NCBI GenBank assembly: GCA_947593655.1
Contig: CANQDS010000009.1
Span: forward strand, 1-48,308
DNA from: an uncultured Lachnospiraceae bacterium
GTDB taxonomy: Bacteria; Bacillota; Clostridia; Lachnospirales; Lachnospiraceae
Direction of reading: 5' to 3'
DNA length: 48,308 bases
Below, in pieces: positions 1 to 8,163 of the stretch. The position numbers were made by a program, and so were the translations under genes. How positions within the stretch are numbered: the stretch's first letter is position 1; every line of letters starts with the position of its first letter. The notes beneath the pieces were generated by a model that saw only the letters and a program-made list of their open reading frames with translations, was not told the origin of the DNA and searched no databases.

Positions 1-9
1 AACGAAAGG

Positions 10-52
10 AATCGCTGTAGCCCAGTAAATACAAGGGATACAGCGATTTTTT
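10..52 (+). terminator. Rho-independent terminator of an upstream gene
   Basis: A perfect 10-bp stem (AATCGCTGTA at 10-19, TACAGCGATT at 39-48) encloses a 19-nt loop and runs into six Ts. It ends a plus-strand transcript that begins outside the window. Confidence 0.85.
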
Positions 53-99
53 CTTCTGTCAACTGTCAAAGACGGGAATTTTTCTTAAGAAAAGCAAGG

Positions 100-128
100 T
101 TGATTATTCTCCGGGAAACTATTATACT
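100..128 (+). promoter_or_regulatory. Sigma-A type promoter for the 161 gene
   Basis: TTGATT at 100-105, a 17-bp spacer, then TATACT at 123-128. The -10 box covers the earlier in-frame ATG at 126-130, which argues that translation begins at 161 and not there. Confidence 0.7.
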
Positions 129-160
129 TGATTTATCATGGATTTAAAAGGGTAAACGAA

Positions 161-1204
161 ATGACTGAAAATTTTGACCACTATATCTCCCGGAACATTC
201 AGGCTTTTTACCGGAAACGGCTGCTGCCTCCGATCCTGTATCTGCTGGCGGCGGCTATTCTCTGGCTTTTGTTCCCGCTTTCGGACATGCTTTCCCCGGA
301 AGAACTAGACAAAACCGTATCTTTTGCCGACGCATACCGGCAGGGCTCCAGCTATGTCCGCGCCGTTTTCCACGATCTGGTTTTTACCGGCTATACGCAG
401 GAGCGCTCCGGCAGCACCAAGGGCTATTATTATTACGGCATCCACAACGGGGAATGCGTGATCGTGCTGCTTTCCCCGTCCACCTGCGAAGAAGGCCTTC
501 CGACGATTGAAAATATTCAGGTCCGCGGCCGTATTCTGGAAGGGAAAACTTCCTATTCCGAACTGCTGGACCGCCTCGCCAAAGATCTGGACTGGACCGC
601 CGAAGGCATCGGCCGCCAGATGCCCGGTTATTATTTCAGCGAACCGGATTTTTTCCCGCGGCTGACGTTTTTCCTGTTTCTGGTCTATTTCGGCTTCATC
701 GCCTATTCGGAGCTGAGCCTGCTTTTATATCTGCTTTACATTAATTTTCCGGTGCTTTCCCCGCCCTGCCAGAATCTGGTTGTTTTCGGGCGCCCGAAAA
801 AGCTGCTGGATGAGGCGGAAGAGGAACTTGCGACGCTGCCGCAGCTGGCAACCGAAGATATGTTTATAACGGAACACTATTTCATCATGACGTCGCCATA
901 CGGCAACGCCATCGTTCCGATCAAGGAAATCCTGTGGATCTACAAACATTCCACGCTCCAGAAATTCCTGTGGTATCATTTCAGCATTTCCTATACCATG
1001 CATATCACAGCGAATAAGCGCATGTACGTCCATTGCCCGAAAAACATCAAGTCCGATATTGACGGCATCATGGACTATCTGGCGGAAGCCAACCACAATA
1101 TCCTCGTGGGATTTTCCGAGGAAAACCGCCTGAAAGTGCAGGAAATCCTCGGGAAACCATTCCATGTTGAAAAGCTATATGCTTTTCTCCGGAGGAAAAT
1201 ATAG
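161..1204 (+). CDS. Two-segment membrane protein of unknown function
   Basis: This 347-residue protein is not a family I recognise. A hydrophobic helix spans about residues 21-40. A soluble stretch of about 125 residues follows, then a second hydrophobic segment at about 167-195 and a soluble C-terminal half. The C-terminal half (about 230-347) alternates short beta-like strands and ends in a helical stretch; it could be a PH-like domain of the type seen in YcxB-like membrane proteins, but that is a guess. The ATG at 161 is chosen because AAAGGG lies about 8 nt upstream and the promoter -10 overlaps the longer alternative start. The gene stands alone between two terminator-like hairpins, so it is probably monocistronic. 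Confidence 0.75.
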   Translation: MTENFDHYISRNIQAFYRKRLLPPILYLLAAAILWLLFPLSDMLSPEELDKTVSFADAYRQGSSYVRAVFHDLVFTGYTQERSGSTKGYYYYGIHNGECVIVLLSPSTCEEGLPTIENIQVRGRILEGKTSYSELLDRLAKDLDWTAEGIGRQMPGYYFSEPDFFPRLTFFLFLVYFGFIAYSELSLLLYLLYINFPVLSPPCQNLVVFGRPKKLLDEAEEELATLPQLATEDMFITEHYFIMTSPYGNAIVPIKEILWIYKHSTLQKFLWYHFSISYTMHITANKRMYVHCPKNIKSDIDGIMDYLAEANHNILVGFSEENRLKVQEILGKPFHVEKLYAFLRRKI

Positions 1205-1287
1205 GGCATATAGGTAGAAAAAGCAGAAAGCTACAGAAGCGGCTCTACCCAAATAATTTTGCAGCTATCTTATAACCCTATAAGGTA

Positions 1288-1320
1288 AGCCGTCGCTATG
1301 GTGGCAGCGGCGGCTGTCTT
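1288..1320 (+). terminator. Terminator-like hairpin after the membrane-protein gene
   Basis: AGCCGTCGCT (1288-1297) pairs with AGCGGCGGCT (1306-1315) around an 8-nt loop with one G-T pair. The following T tract is short and broken, so termination may be weak. Confidence 0.45.
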
Positions 1321-1400
1321 TATGCAGACGGTTTTCGGAATTTACTCTCGACCTGCAATTCACCTTCGGAATTACACATAACTTGAAATGATCTCAGATA

Positions 1401-1706
1401 CTATCTTAAAAAGGAACCATAGTTCTGCCTATCGTCAATAATGTATTCAATCTTAACACATTTTTCTTCTTCCTTTATCTGAAACACCAGCCATAAATGC
1501 GGCCAAAAATTAATAACCCTATATTTAGGCGGCACATACCTTAATCTTGCGCAGCCAATCATAGGCGTTGTCTCCAGATAACTTACTTTATTATCAAAAG
1601 CATCCAAAAGGCGCAAAGCACATTCCTCGCCATTATCTCTGGCACAGCGAAAAGTGTACTCTTCCAGAACTTCATTAGCCATCGGTGAAACATCGACATT
1701 ATACAT
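1401..1706 (-). CDS. ParE/RelE-superfamily toxin
   Basis: A 101-residue protein with the length and pattern of RelE/ParE toxins: an N-terminal strand (MYNVDVSPMA), two helices, then the typical strand series with RYVPPKYRVINFWPHLWLVF and VKIEYIIDDRQNY near the end. RelE members cleave ribosome-bound mRNA and ParE members poison gyrase; the sequence does not let me choose, though the helix-rich start and the RVINF segment look more like ParE. It overlaps the antitoxin gene by 8 nt and follows it, so the two are translated together. I infer plasmid- or chromosome-stabilising function only from the family. Confidence 0.85.
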   Translation of the reverse strand: MYNVDVSPMANEVLEEYTFRCARDNGEECALRLLDAFDNKVSYLETTPMIGCARLRYVPPKYRVINFWPHLWLVFQIKEEEKCVKIEYIIDDRQNYGSFLR

Positions 1707-1980
1707 TGGATTTCTCCTTGAGACGCAAACGAAGGTTTTCAGAAACAGTACGTGCAGGAATATCCGGAGTACCCATTTTCCTTAATTCTTCTATCTCAAC
1801 CAGCTTTTCCCTTAATTCCAATTGCTTGATACGCTGATCATAGACGGCAATATCCATTACTACTAAATCGCCTTCCCCGTTTTTCGTTAAAAAAACAGGT
1901 TCTCCCGTTTCCTTGCATAAATTGGCAATTTCCGTATAGTTTTGCCTAATTGCAGCTGATGGCTTAATAATTGTCTGCAT
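1699..1980 (-). CDS. Phd/YefM-family antitoxin
   Basis: A 93-residue antitoxin. The N-terminus (MQTIIKPSAAIRQNYTEI) and the segment EPVFLTKNGEGDLVVMD are the classic Phd/YefM DNA-binding fold; the charged C-terminal helix (about 50-93) would be the toxin-binding tail. It is the first gene of the operon, with AAGGAGCT 7 nt before the ATG. Phd/YefM antitoxins bind their own promoter, and an inverted repeat brackets the promoter just upstream. Confidence 0.9.
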   Translation of the reverse strand: MQTIIKPSAAIRQNYTEIANLCKETGEPVFLTKNGEGDLVVMDIAVYDQRIKQLELREKLVEIEELRKMGTPDIPARTVSENLRLRLKEKSNV

Positions 1981-2020
1981 ATTTCCAGCTCCTTACATAG
2001 CAATATTTTACATCAATTCT

Positions 2021-2063
2021 AATTTCATTATACTACCCAATGACACAAACAGCAAATGAAATT
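2021..2063 (-). promoter_or_regulatory. Promoter and palindromic operator of the toxin-antitoxin operon
   Basis: On the minus strand TTGCTG (2050-2055) is separated by 17 bp from a perfect TATAAT (2027-2032). A perfect 9-bp inverted repeat, AATTTCATT at 2021-2029 and AATGAAATT at 2055-2063, overlaps both boxes. This fits an autoregulatory operator for the antitoxin. Confidence 0.65.
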
Positions 2064-2073
2064 GTTTCCATTA

Positions 2074-2775
2074 CTACATCCCCAGCAGTTCCTTCCCCGC
2101 CAGAAACAGTATCGGCACAAGCAGCGCCGGAAGCAGATTGAGCGTCTTGCAGTCCTTAATCTTTAAGATTCCGATCCCGGAAGCCGCGATCAGCACGCCG
2201 CCGACGATGGAAAGCTCCGTGATCAGGTCATTCAGCGCATCGCCTGTGAAAAAAGCCGTGCAGACGTATTTCGCCAGCAGATAAAACGTTCCCTGCCAGC
2301 AGAAAAGCACCGGAGCCGCAAGGATCATGCCGATCCCGTAAGTTGAAGCAAGCACCGTGGAAGTGACCAGATCCAGCGTGGCGTTTGTAAACAGATACGT
2401 GTTGTCGCCGTACAGGGCGCTCATCACCGGCCCTAAGATGGACAGCGTCCCGATGCAGTACAAAAGCACTCCTGTTGCAAGCCCTTCGCCCAGGTTCCCG
2501 TTCGAAAATTTCGAAACCAGCCTCTGGAACTTTCCGTCCAGATCGAGAAATGTCCCGAGCAGGCCGCCCAGCGCAAGACTTGCGATAAACAGCACCGGAT
2601 AACGGCTGTCCGGCATATGGCTGACAACCGCGTTAATGCCGAGCGCCGCGGCGGCCAGTCCCATGGCAAGAAACAGCACATTCTGATATTTTTCCCGGAT
2701 ACCCTTCTTTACCACGCTGCCGGCAATACTGCCGATGCAGATGGTACAGGTATTTACGATCGTTCCCAGCATCAT
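2074..2775 (-). CDS. DUF554 family membrane protein
   Basis: A 233-residue, almost wholly hydrophobic protein that matches DUF554 (YdfK/YqgA type): the opening MLGTIVNTCTICIGSIAGS, a central GTLSILGPVMSALYGD and TNATLDLVTSTVLASTYG. About six membrane segments are visible. Function is unknown in this family; a small-molecule transporter role is only suggested. The gene begins 1 nt after the stop codon of the MraY-like gene, so the two are translationally coupled and share a promoter. A start three bases later (second Met) is equally possible. Confidence 0.9.
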   Translation of the reverse strand: MMLGTIVNTCTICIGSIAGSVVKKGIREKYQNVLFLAMGLAAAALGINAVVSHMPDSRYPVLFIASLALGGLLGTFLDLDGKFQRLVSKFSNGNLGEGLATGVLLYCIGTLSILGPVMSALYGDNTYLFTNATLDLVTSTVLASTYGIGMILAAPVLFCWQGTFYLLAKYVCTAFFTGDALNDLITELSIVGGVLIAASGIGILKIKDCKTLNLLPALLVPILFLAGKELLGM

Positions 2776-2776
2776 A

Positions 2777-3739
2777 TCACATCATCACCAGATAGACGAC
2801 CGCGACCGAAAGGAAAATCTGGATGATCGCAAAGCGGAATACCACCTGTGCGTTCGACCAGCCGGATTTCTTGCGCACATGGTCGTGGATCGGCGTCGTC
2901 GTGTTCTTTAAAATATGTATTTTCAGAAAACGCAGAAGGGAGACCTTGACCAGCCCCAGGCCGCCGTCCACGATCAGAACCGCCGCCACCGGAATGAAAA
3001 GGAACGGGCTGTGCAGTTTTAACACGGCGATCGCAATAAAGATCCCCATCGCCCGCGAGCCCGCATCTCCCATCAAAAGCTTGCTCGGCGTCGCGTTATA
3101 CCACAGATACCCCAGCAGGCACACGGCAAACAGGAGGATGCAGTAATTAAACGGATCATCGACTCCCATGATGTTATCCAGCACAAAAATCGTCATGATC
3201 GTAATGATCGTCAGCGTTCCGGACAATCCGTCCACGCCGTCCGAGCAGTTCGTGACATTGATCGAAACCCATACCAGAATCACGGTAAGCACTGCAAATA
3301 CAACCGGCGGGAAGACTACGGTTTTCCCGGCGATCGCAAAGCAGACGCTGCTGTCGTTGTAATGCAGATAGACCATAGCCACGATCACGGCCGCGATCAT
3401 ATCCAGAAACCCCTTAAAGTATTCGCCCCACGGCTTCTCCGCCGCATCGTCGAAAAAGCCGGTAAACATTTCCAGCACGATAATGCCCAGATAGATCAAA
3501 ATCTCCGTATTCATCTGCGCAAACAGCAGCGCCGCGATCACAAATACGAATACGAAAATAATCCCCGCGCCCCTCGGTTTCCCCGCGGAAAGCGCTCCGT
3601 TATGGGCATACTCGCGCCCCATATCCTTCGGCAGGAAACGGTTCAGCTTCGCGATCGCGATGCAGGTCGCCGCAAAAGCAAACAGCACTCCGATAAACGC
3701 CGTTTCCGAAATTTTTAAAATCCCAAGTTCGTTAATCAT
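2777..3739 (-). CDS. MraY-like phospho-N-acetylmuramoyl-pentapeptide transferase paralogue
   Basis: A 320-residue polyprenyl-phosphate sugar-1-phosphate transferase of the MraY/WecA superfamily, integral in the membrane with about ten segments. Visible motifs are GKPRGAGIIF (the GG-type entry motif), the magnesium-binding pair in GFFDDAAEK, NVTNCSDGVDGLSG, LLMGDAGSRAMG and PIHDHVRKK. Family members load a sugar or muramyl-pentapeptide phosphate onto undecaprenyl phosphate. The last motif reads PIHDH where MraY usually has PIHHH, and no cell-division or murein genes lie nearby, so it may be a specialised paralogue acting on another UDP-sugar. It has its own promoter facing the aldolase gene, and GGGGGTGG lies just before the ATG. 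Confidence 0.85.
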   Translation of the reverse strand: MINELGILKISETAFIGVLFAFAATCIAIAKLNRFLPKDMGREYAHNGALSAGKPRGAGIIFVFVFVIAALLFAQMNTEILIYLGIIVLEMFTGFFDDAAEKPWGEYFKGFLDMIAAVIVAMVYLHYNDSSVCFAIAGKTVVFPPVVFAVLTVILVWVSINVTNCSDGVDGLSGTLTIITIMTIFVLDNIMGVDDPFNYCILLFAVCLLGYLWYNATPSKLLMGDAGSRAMGIFIAIAVLKLHSPFLFIPVAAVLIVDGGLGLVKVSLLRFLKIHILKNTTTPIHDHVRKKSGWSNAQVVFRFAIIQIFLSVAVVYLVMM

Positions 3740-3788
3740 ACATCCACCCCCGTCTGTTCAGGCTGCGCCCGCCTGATGAACTGTACCC

Positions 3789-3852
3789 ATTATATTAGTC
3801 TGCCGGAAAAAAGTAAAGTTTTACTTGCATTTTAAAAAAAATATGGTACTAT
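3789..3852. promoter_or_regulatory. Divergent promoters with a shared palindrome
   Basis: Minus strand: TTTACT (3812-3817) 17 bp from TATAAT (3789-3794), driving the MraY-like gene. Plus strand: TTGCAT (3825-3830) 16 bp from TACTAT (3847-3852), driving the aldolase. A perfect palindrome, AAGTAAA-gt-TTTACTT (3811-3826), covers the minus -35 box and touches the plus -35 box, as expected for one regulator controlling both genes. A second repeat, CTTTAA-agcg-TTAAAG, lies at about 3864-3879. Confidence 0.55.
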
Positions 3853-3905
3853 GTACATACGTGCTTTAAAGCGTTAAAGTCTTAAAAACACAGGAGGATG
3901 AAACT

Positions 3906-4877
3906 ATGGCCCAAAAAGGCGATTTAATGACCGCCCGGTCGGATATCCGGGTGCTCGACGCAACCATCCGCGACGGCGGACTGGTCAATAATTTTATGTT
4001 TTCCGACGAATTTATCAATGCATTATACCGGACGAACGTCAAAGCCGGCATTGATTATATGGAGTTCGGCTACAAGGCTTCCAAGGAAATGTTTGATGTC
4101 AATAAATTCGGCAAATGGAAGTTCTGCAGCGAGGAGGATATCCGCGCGGTTGTCGGAGATAATAATTCCGATATGAAGATCTCCGTTATGGCGGATGTCG
4201 GACGCTGCGATTATAAAACGGACATTATCGACAAAAAAGACAGCGTGATCGATATGGTGCGCGTGGCGACCTACGTCCACCAGATGCCGTCCGCCATCCA
4301 CATGATCGAGGATGCCAAGGAAAAAGGCTACGAAGTCACCTGCAACATCATGGCGATCTCCAACGCCCGCGAATCCGATATGGAACAGGCGCTGGAAATG
4401 GTCGGCCAGAGCAGCGCCGACGGCATTTATATTGTGGACAGCTACGGTGCGCTCTATCCGGAGCAGATCCGTTCTCTTGCCGATAAATATATGGAAACCG
4501 CAGAAAAATATGGCAAATTCATCGGGATCCACGCCCACAACAACCAGCAGCTCGCTTTTGCGAACACGATCGAGGCGACGGCGCGCGGCGTCAGCTTTCT
4601 GGATGCTACGATGATGTCCATGGGGCGCGGAGCCGGAAACTGCGCGATGGAGCTTCTCATCGGTTTCCTTAAGAACCCGAAATACAACATTTTTCCGGTC
4701 TTAAAATTCATTGAAAACCAGATGCTTCCTTTGAAGGAAAGCGGCGCCGTCTGGGGCTACGATATCCCGTACCTTCTGACCGGCCGGCTGAACCAGCATC
4801 CGTCCGCCGCTATCGATTATACCAAAGAGGCCCGCACGGATTACGCGGACTTTTACACCGATCTTTTGGATAAATAA
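3906..4877 (+). CDS. DRE-TIM metallolyase (HMGL-like), pyruvate-type aldolase
   Basis: A 323-residue TIM-barrel enzyme of the HMG-CoA lyase/4-hydroxy-2-oxovalerate aldolase superfamily. The signature LDATIRDGG (about residues 17-25) supplies the arginine and metal-binding aspartate; GIHAHNNQQLAF supplies the HxH metal ligands; MGRGAGN is the loop typical of 4-hydroxy-2-oxovalerate aldolases. Known relatives split or form a 4-hydroxy-2-oxo acid from pyruvate and an aldehyde. It is paralogous to the N-terminal domain of the 27113-28690 protein, which sits beside a KdsB homologue, so a sugar-acid substrate is plausible. AGGAGG lies 8 nt before the ATG. It is the only plus-strand gene between about 1.2 and 44.8 kb and has its own promoter. 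Confidence 0.85.
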   Translation: MAQKGDLMTARSDIRVLDATIRDGGLVNNFMFSDEFINALYRTNVKAGIDYMEFGYKASKEMFDVNKFGKWKFCSEEDIRAVVGDNNSDMKISVMADVGRCDYKTDIIDKKDSVIDMVRVATYVHQMPSAIHMIEDAKEKGYEVTCNIMAISNARESDMEQALEMVGQSSADGIYIVDSYGALYPEQIRSLADKYMETAEKYGKFIGIHAHNNQQLAFANTIEATARGVSFLDATMMSMGRGAGNCAMELLIGFLKNPKYNIFPVLKFIENQMLPLKESGAVWGYDIPYLLTGRLNQHPSAAIDYTKEARTDYADFYTDLLDK

Positions 4878-4898
4878 AAAATATAGTAAACAAAATAA

Positions 4899-4997
4899 CC
4901 GGCGGCTGCATCGCGCAGCACGCCGGCACCTGAATACCATAGTATGCAGAAAGGCTGCCACACCGAAGGCGTACCTTGCGTAGTGGCAGGCTTTCTG
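4899..4997 (-). terminator. Tandem hairpins ending the nrd operon
   Basis: Two stems lie between the converging aldolase and small membrane-protein genes. One is CAGAAAGGCTGCCAC (4947-4961) with GTGGCAGGCTTTCTG (4983-4997), one mismatch. The other is CCGGCG/CTGC (4899-4909) with GCAG/CGCCGG (4915-4926). Reading the minus strand, the second stem is followed by TTATTTTG, so termination of the nrd-side transcript is the better fit. Confidence 0.6.
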
Positions 4998-5011
4998 TAT
5001 GGCACTGAACT

Positions 5012-5311
5012 TTAATTCTGTTCTCCTCTGTTCTTCTTCTCGAGCAGTTCCCAGTCCGGATCTTCGGTTCCTTTAAAATGATTGCACCCAATATAGCCGA
5101 TACACCATACCAGTCCCGCAAACGTAGAAGAAAACGCGATCTTCAGAAAGCTGGCAAAAATCAGCGGCAGTGTCAGGGCATCCGTTGAAAACGCGCGCAC
5201 CAGATCGTGGACCGGGCAAAGCAGCATGATCCAGCCTCCGACATAGAGCGCTCCCAGGATGCCCAGAAGATAGCAGCACTGGGCTGCAAGGGCTTTCATT
5301 CTTCTTTTCAT
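5012..5311 (-). CDS. Small two-helix membrane protein of unknown function
   Basis: A 99-residue protein with two hydrophobic stretches (about residues 9-31 and 47-75) and an acidic tail rich in E, K and N. I recognise no family. An in-frame TTG at 5326 is also open, but GGGGAG lies 7 nt upstream of the ATG at 5311, which decides the start. It follows nrdG by about 35 nt on the same strand and precedes the terminator, so it is probably the last gene of the nrd transcript. Confidence 0.65.
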   Translation of the reverse strand: MKRRMKALAAQCCYLLGILGALYVGGWIMLLCPVHDLVRAFSTDALTLPLIFASFLKIAFSSTFAGLVWCIGYIGCNHFKGTEDPDWELLEKKNRGEQN

Positions 5312-5346
5312 AGAATCTCTCCCCAATTCAAGGCTCGCCTTTGATA

Positions 5347-5868
5347 TTAATCCATTGCAAGGACTATTTTGCCACTTTTTATCGTATTTTGCAAGTCCAG
5401 AACGCGCTGATTTTCCGATCCGCGGAATTTTAGCATCAGGCTCTTCTGCTCTGCCACAAACGGCCCGTCCACCAGAATATCGATCATGGAAAGCAGTTCT
5501 TTCGTGTCTTCTGTATATTTGGCGCCGCCCGGCACCAGATCCCGGTCGTAAACATACCCCGTGAACGCCCAGACGTCTTTCTTCGGATACTGTTCCTTTA
5601 CTTTCCGCATAAAAGGAAGCAGCTCATGCTGGTTTTCCGGTTCAAACGGTTCGCCGCCCAGAAGCGTAATCCCGCGGATATAATCCGGCTTCAGCGAATC
5701 CAGAATCTGCTGCCTGGCCGTTTCGTCAAACGGCTCCCCGTAGGAAAAATCCCAGGTCTGCGGCTGGAAACAGTCCTTACAGTGATTCCGGCAGCCGGAC
5801 ACGAACAATACGGTCCGGCAGCCGGTTCCATTGGCAATATCGCAATATTTGATTCCTGCGTAGTTCAT
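5347..5868 (-). CDS. nrdG: Anaerobic ribonucleotide reductase activating protein
   Basis: A 173-residue radical SAM enzyme that makes the glycyl radical on NrdD, using S-adenosylmethionine and a [4Fe-4S] cluster. The cluster cysteines are in SGCRNHCKDCF (about residues 25-35), and the SAM-binding LLGGEPFE is near residue 70. The opening MNYAGIKYCDIANG is typical of NrdG. It starts 27 nt after the nrdD stop with AGGAAGGA before its ATG, so the pair is one operon. Confidence 0.97.
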   Translation of the reverse strand: MNYAGIKYCDIANGTGCRTVLFVSGCRNHCKDCFQPQTWDFSYGEPFDETARQQILDSLKPDYIRGITLLGGEPFEPENQHELLPFMRKVKEQYPKKDVWAFTGYVYDRDLVPGGAKYTEDTKELLSMIDILVDGPFVAEQKSLMLKFRGSENQRVLDLQNTIKSGKIVLAMD

Positions 5869-5895
5869 GGTTCCTTCCTGTTCCCGCGCGGTCTT

Positions 5896-8082
5896 TTACA
5901 GATGAAGAACGCGCTCTTTGATCTCCTGCGTCCTGCCCTGATTCCAGAACTGCGTTCCGATATAGCCGCATGTCCTGCGGGCCACGCTCATCTGGTTCTG
6001 GTCGCGGTTGCCGCAGTTCGGGCACTCCCAGACCAGTTTTCCGGAGCCTTCCTCTTCCGTGATCCGGATCTCCCCGTCATAACCGCACTTCATGCAGTAG
6101 TCGCTCTTGGTATTTAATTCCGCATACATGATATTATCGTAAATATACTGCATAACGGAAAGCACCGCTTCAATATTGTCCTGCATGTCCGGAACTTCCA
6201 CATAGCTGATCGCGCCTCCCGGAGACAGATGCTGGAACTGCGCCTCAAATTTCAGCTTGTCAAATGCGTTAATTTCTTCCGTTACATGCACATGATAGCT
6301 GTTTGTAATGTAATTTTTATCCGTAACGCCCTTGATGATCCCGAAGCGCTTCTGCAGGCACTTGGCAAATTTATACGTTGTGGATTCAAGCGGCGTGCCG
6401 TAAATACTGAAATCAATATGCTCCTTTGCTTTCCATTCTGCGCACGCGCTGTTAAGCTTATGCATGACTTCCAGCGCAAACGGCGTGCCTTTTTCCGGAT
6501 CCGTATGGGAAACGCCCGTCATGTAACGGGTGCATTCGCACAGTCCCGCATAGCCGAGGGAGATCGTCGAATAGCCGTTAAACAGCAGTTTGTCGATCTT
6601 CTCGCCTTTTTTCAAGCGGGCAAGCGCCCCGTTCTGCCAGAGGATCGGCGCCACGTCGGACGGTGTCCCCAAAAGCCGTTTATGGCGGCACATCAGCGCA
6701 CGGTAGCACAGATCCAGCCGTTCATCCATCAGCTCCCAGAATTTGTCCATATCGCCGCCGGAAGAACATGCGACATCCACCAGATTCAGCGTCACAACGC
6801 CCTGATTGAAGCGGCCGTAATATTTCGGCTTGTTCGTTTCCGGATCGACATACGGCGTTAAGAAGCTGCGGCAGCCCATGCAGGTATAACAGTGGCCTTC
6901 GCCGTTCTTATCGATCTTTAACTCCAGCATTTTCTTCTCGGAAATATAATCCGGCACCAGACGCTTTGCGGAACACGACGCCGCCAGCTGAGTCAGATAC
7001 CAGTATTTCGAGCCTTCCCGGACATTGTCCTCCTCCAGCACATAGATCAGCTTCGGGAACGCCGGAGTGATGTAGACGCCCTTCTCATTCTTCACTCCCT
7101 GAATCCTCTGGAGCAGCATTTCCTCGATGATCGCGGCCAGATCGTCACGCGTCTGCCCCTCCGGAACTTCGTCCAGATACATGAACACCGTGATAAACGG
7201 AGCCTGTCCGTTCGTCGTCATCAGCGTGATCACCTGATACTGGATCACCTGTACGCCGCGGTTGATCTCTTCCTTTACGCGCAGTTCCGCAACTTCGTTG
7301 ATCTTCTGCTCATCTTCTTCGATCCCCACCGCCTGGAATTCCTCGCGGACCTGTTTGCGGAACTTTTCGCGGCTGACCTGCACAAACGGCGCAAGGTGCG
7401 CAAGGGAAATGCTCTGCCCGCCGTACTGGGAGCTGGCGATCTGCGCAACGGCCTGCGTCGCGATGTTGCACGCCGTGGAAAAACTCTTCGGAGGATCGAT
7501 CATCGTTTCGCTGATCACGGTTCCGTTCTGCAGCATATCTTCCAGATTCACCAGACAGCAGTTGTGCATGTGCTGCGCAAAATAATCCGCATCGTGGAAA
7601 TGGATCAGCCCTTTCTCATGCGCTTCCACCACATCTTCCGGCAGAAGGAAGCGCTTCGTGATGTCCTTGCTGACTTCGCCCGCCATATAGTCACGCTGAA
7701 CACTGTTCACCGTCGGATTTTTATTGGAATTCTCCTGTTTTACCTCTTCGTTATTGCACTCCAGAAGGCTTAAGATCTGCTCGTCGGTCGAATTGGATTT
7801 GCGAACCAGCGCCCTCTTGTAACGATAAGTGATATAATTGCGCGCAACCGTAAACGCACGGTGGTTCATCAGCTGGTTCTCCACCATATCCTGAATCTCC
7901 TCCACGCTCGGGGAACGCTTCATATTCATGCACGCCGTCTCTACGTTGTCCGCGATCTGGCGGATCTGCTCATCCGTCAGCTTCTCATAATCGATGACAG
8001 ACGCATTCGCCTTGTCGATCGCCGCAATAATCTTCGATGAATCAAAAATGACTTCCGTACCGCTTCTTTTAATGATCTTCAT
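5896..8082 (-). CDS. nrdD: Anaerobic ribonucleoside-triphosphate reductase
   Basis: A 728-residue class III ribonucleotide reductase that makes deoxynucleotides without oxygen. The N-terminal ATP cone (MKIIKRSGTEVIFDSSKI) is the allosteric site. The catalytic barrel follows. The C-terminus carries a zinc-binding set of two CxxC pairs (CMKCG, CPNCG) and the glycyl-radical loop RRTCGYIG, with the radical glycine near residue 709. The open frame extends upstream to 8223, but GGAGGAG lies 6 nt before the ATG at 8082 and family members start with MKIIKR. The upstream extension overlaps the promoter and NrdR-type sites, so it is not coding. Confidence 0.97.
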   Translation of the reverse strand: MKIIKRSGTEVIFDSSKIIAAIDKANASVIDYEKLTDEQIRQIADNVETACMNMKRSPSVEEIQDMVENQLMNHRAFTVARNYITYRYKRALVRKSNSTDEQILSLLECNNEEVKQENSNKNPTVNSVQRDYMAGEVSKDITKRFLLPEDVVEAHEKGLIHFHDADYFAQHMHNCCLVNLEDMLQNGTVISETMIDPPKSFSTACNIATQAVAQIASSQYGGQSISLAHLAPFVQVSREKFRKQVREEFQAVGIEEDEQKINEVAELRVKEEINRGVQVIQYQVITLMTTNGQAPFITVFMYLDEVPEGQTRDDLAAIIEEMLLQRIQGVKNEKGVYITPAFPKLIYVLEEDNVREGSKYWYLTQLAASCSAKRLVPDYISEKKMLELKIDKNGEGHCYTCMGCRSFLTPYVDPETNKPKYYGRFNQGVVTLNLVDVACSSGGDMDKFWELMDERLDLCYRALMCRHKRLLGTPSDVAPILWQNGALARLKKGEKIDKLLFNGYSTISLGYAGLCECTRYMTGVSHTDPEKGTPFALEVMHKLNSACAEWKAKEHIDFSIYGTPLESTTYKFAKCLQKRFGIIKGVTDKNYITNSYHVHVTEEINAFDKLKFEAQFQHLSPGGAISYVEVPDMQDNIEAVLSVMQYIYDNIMYAELNTKSDYCMKCGYDGEIRITEEEGSGKLVWECPNCGNRDQNQMSVARRTCGYIGTQFWNQGRTQEIKERVLHL

Positions 8083-8163
8083 GATTCTCCTCCATATTCC
8101 TCCATATCCCTTCTCCAACTGCACAAGATCTGCCGCGGAAGGAGCAAAAAAGCGCGCTCCTAT

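Noticed and set aside
6229-6861. A 210-codon plus-strand frame inside nrdD
   Set aside because: It is antisense to a well-conserved enzyme and shows no motif; a shadow frame.
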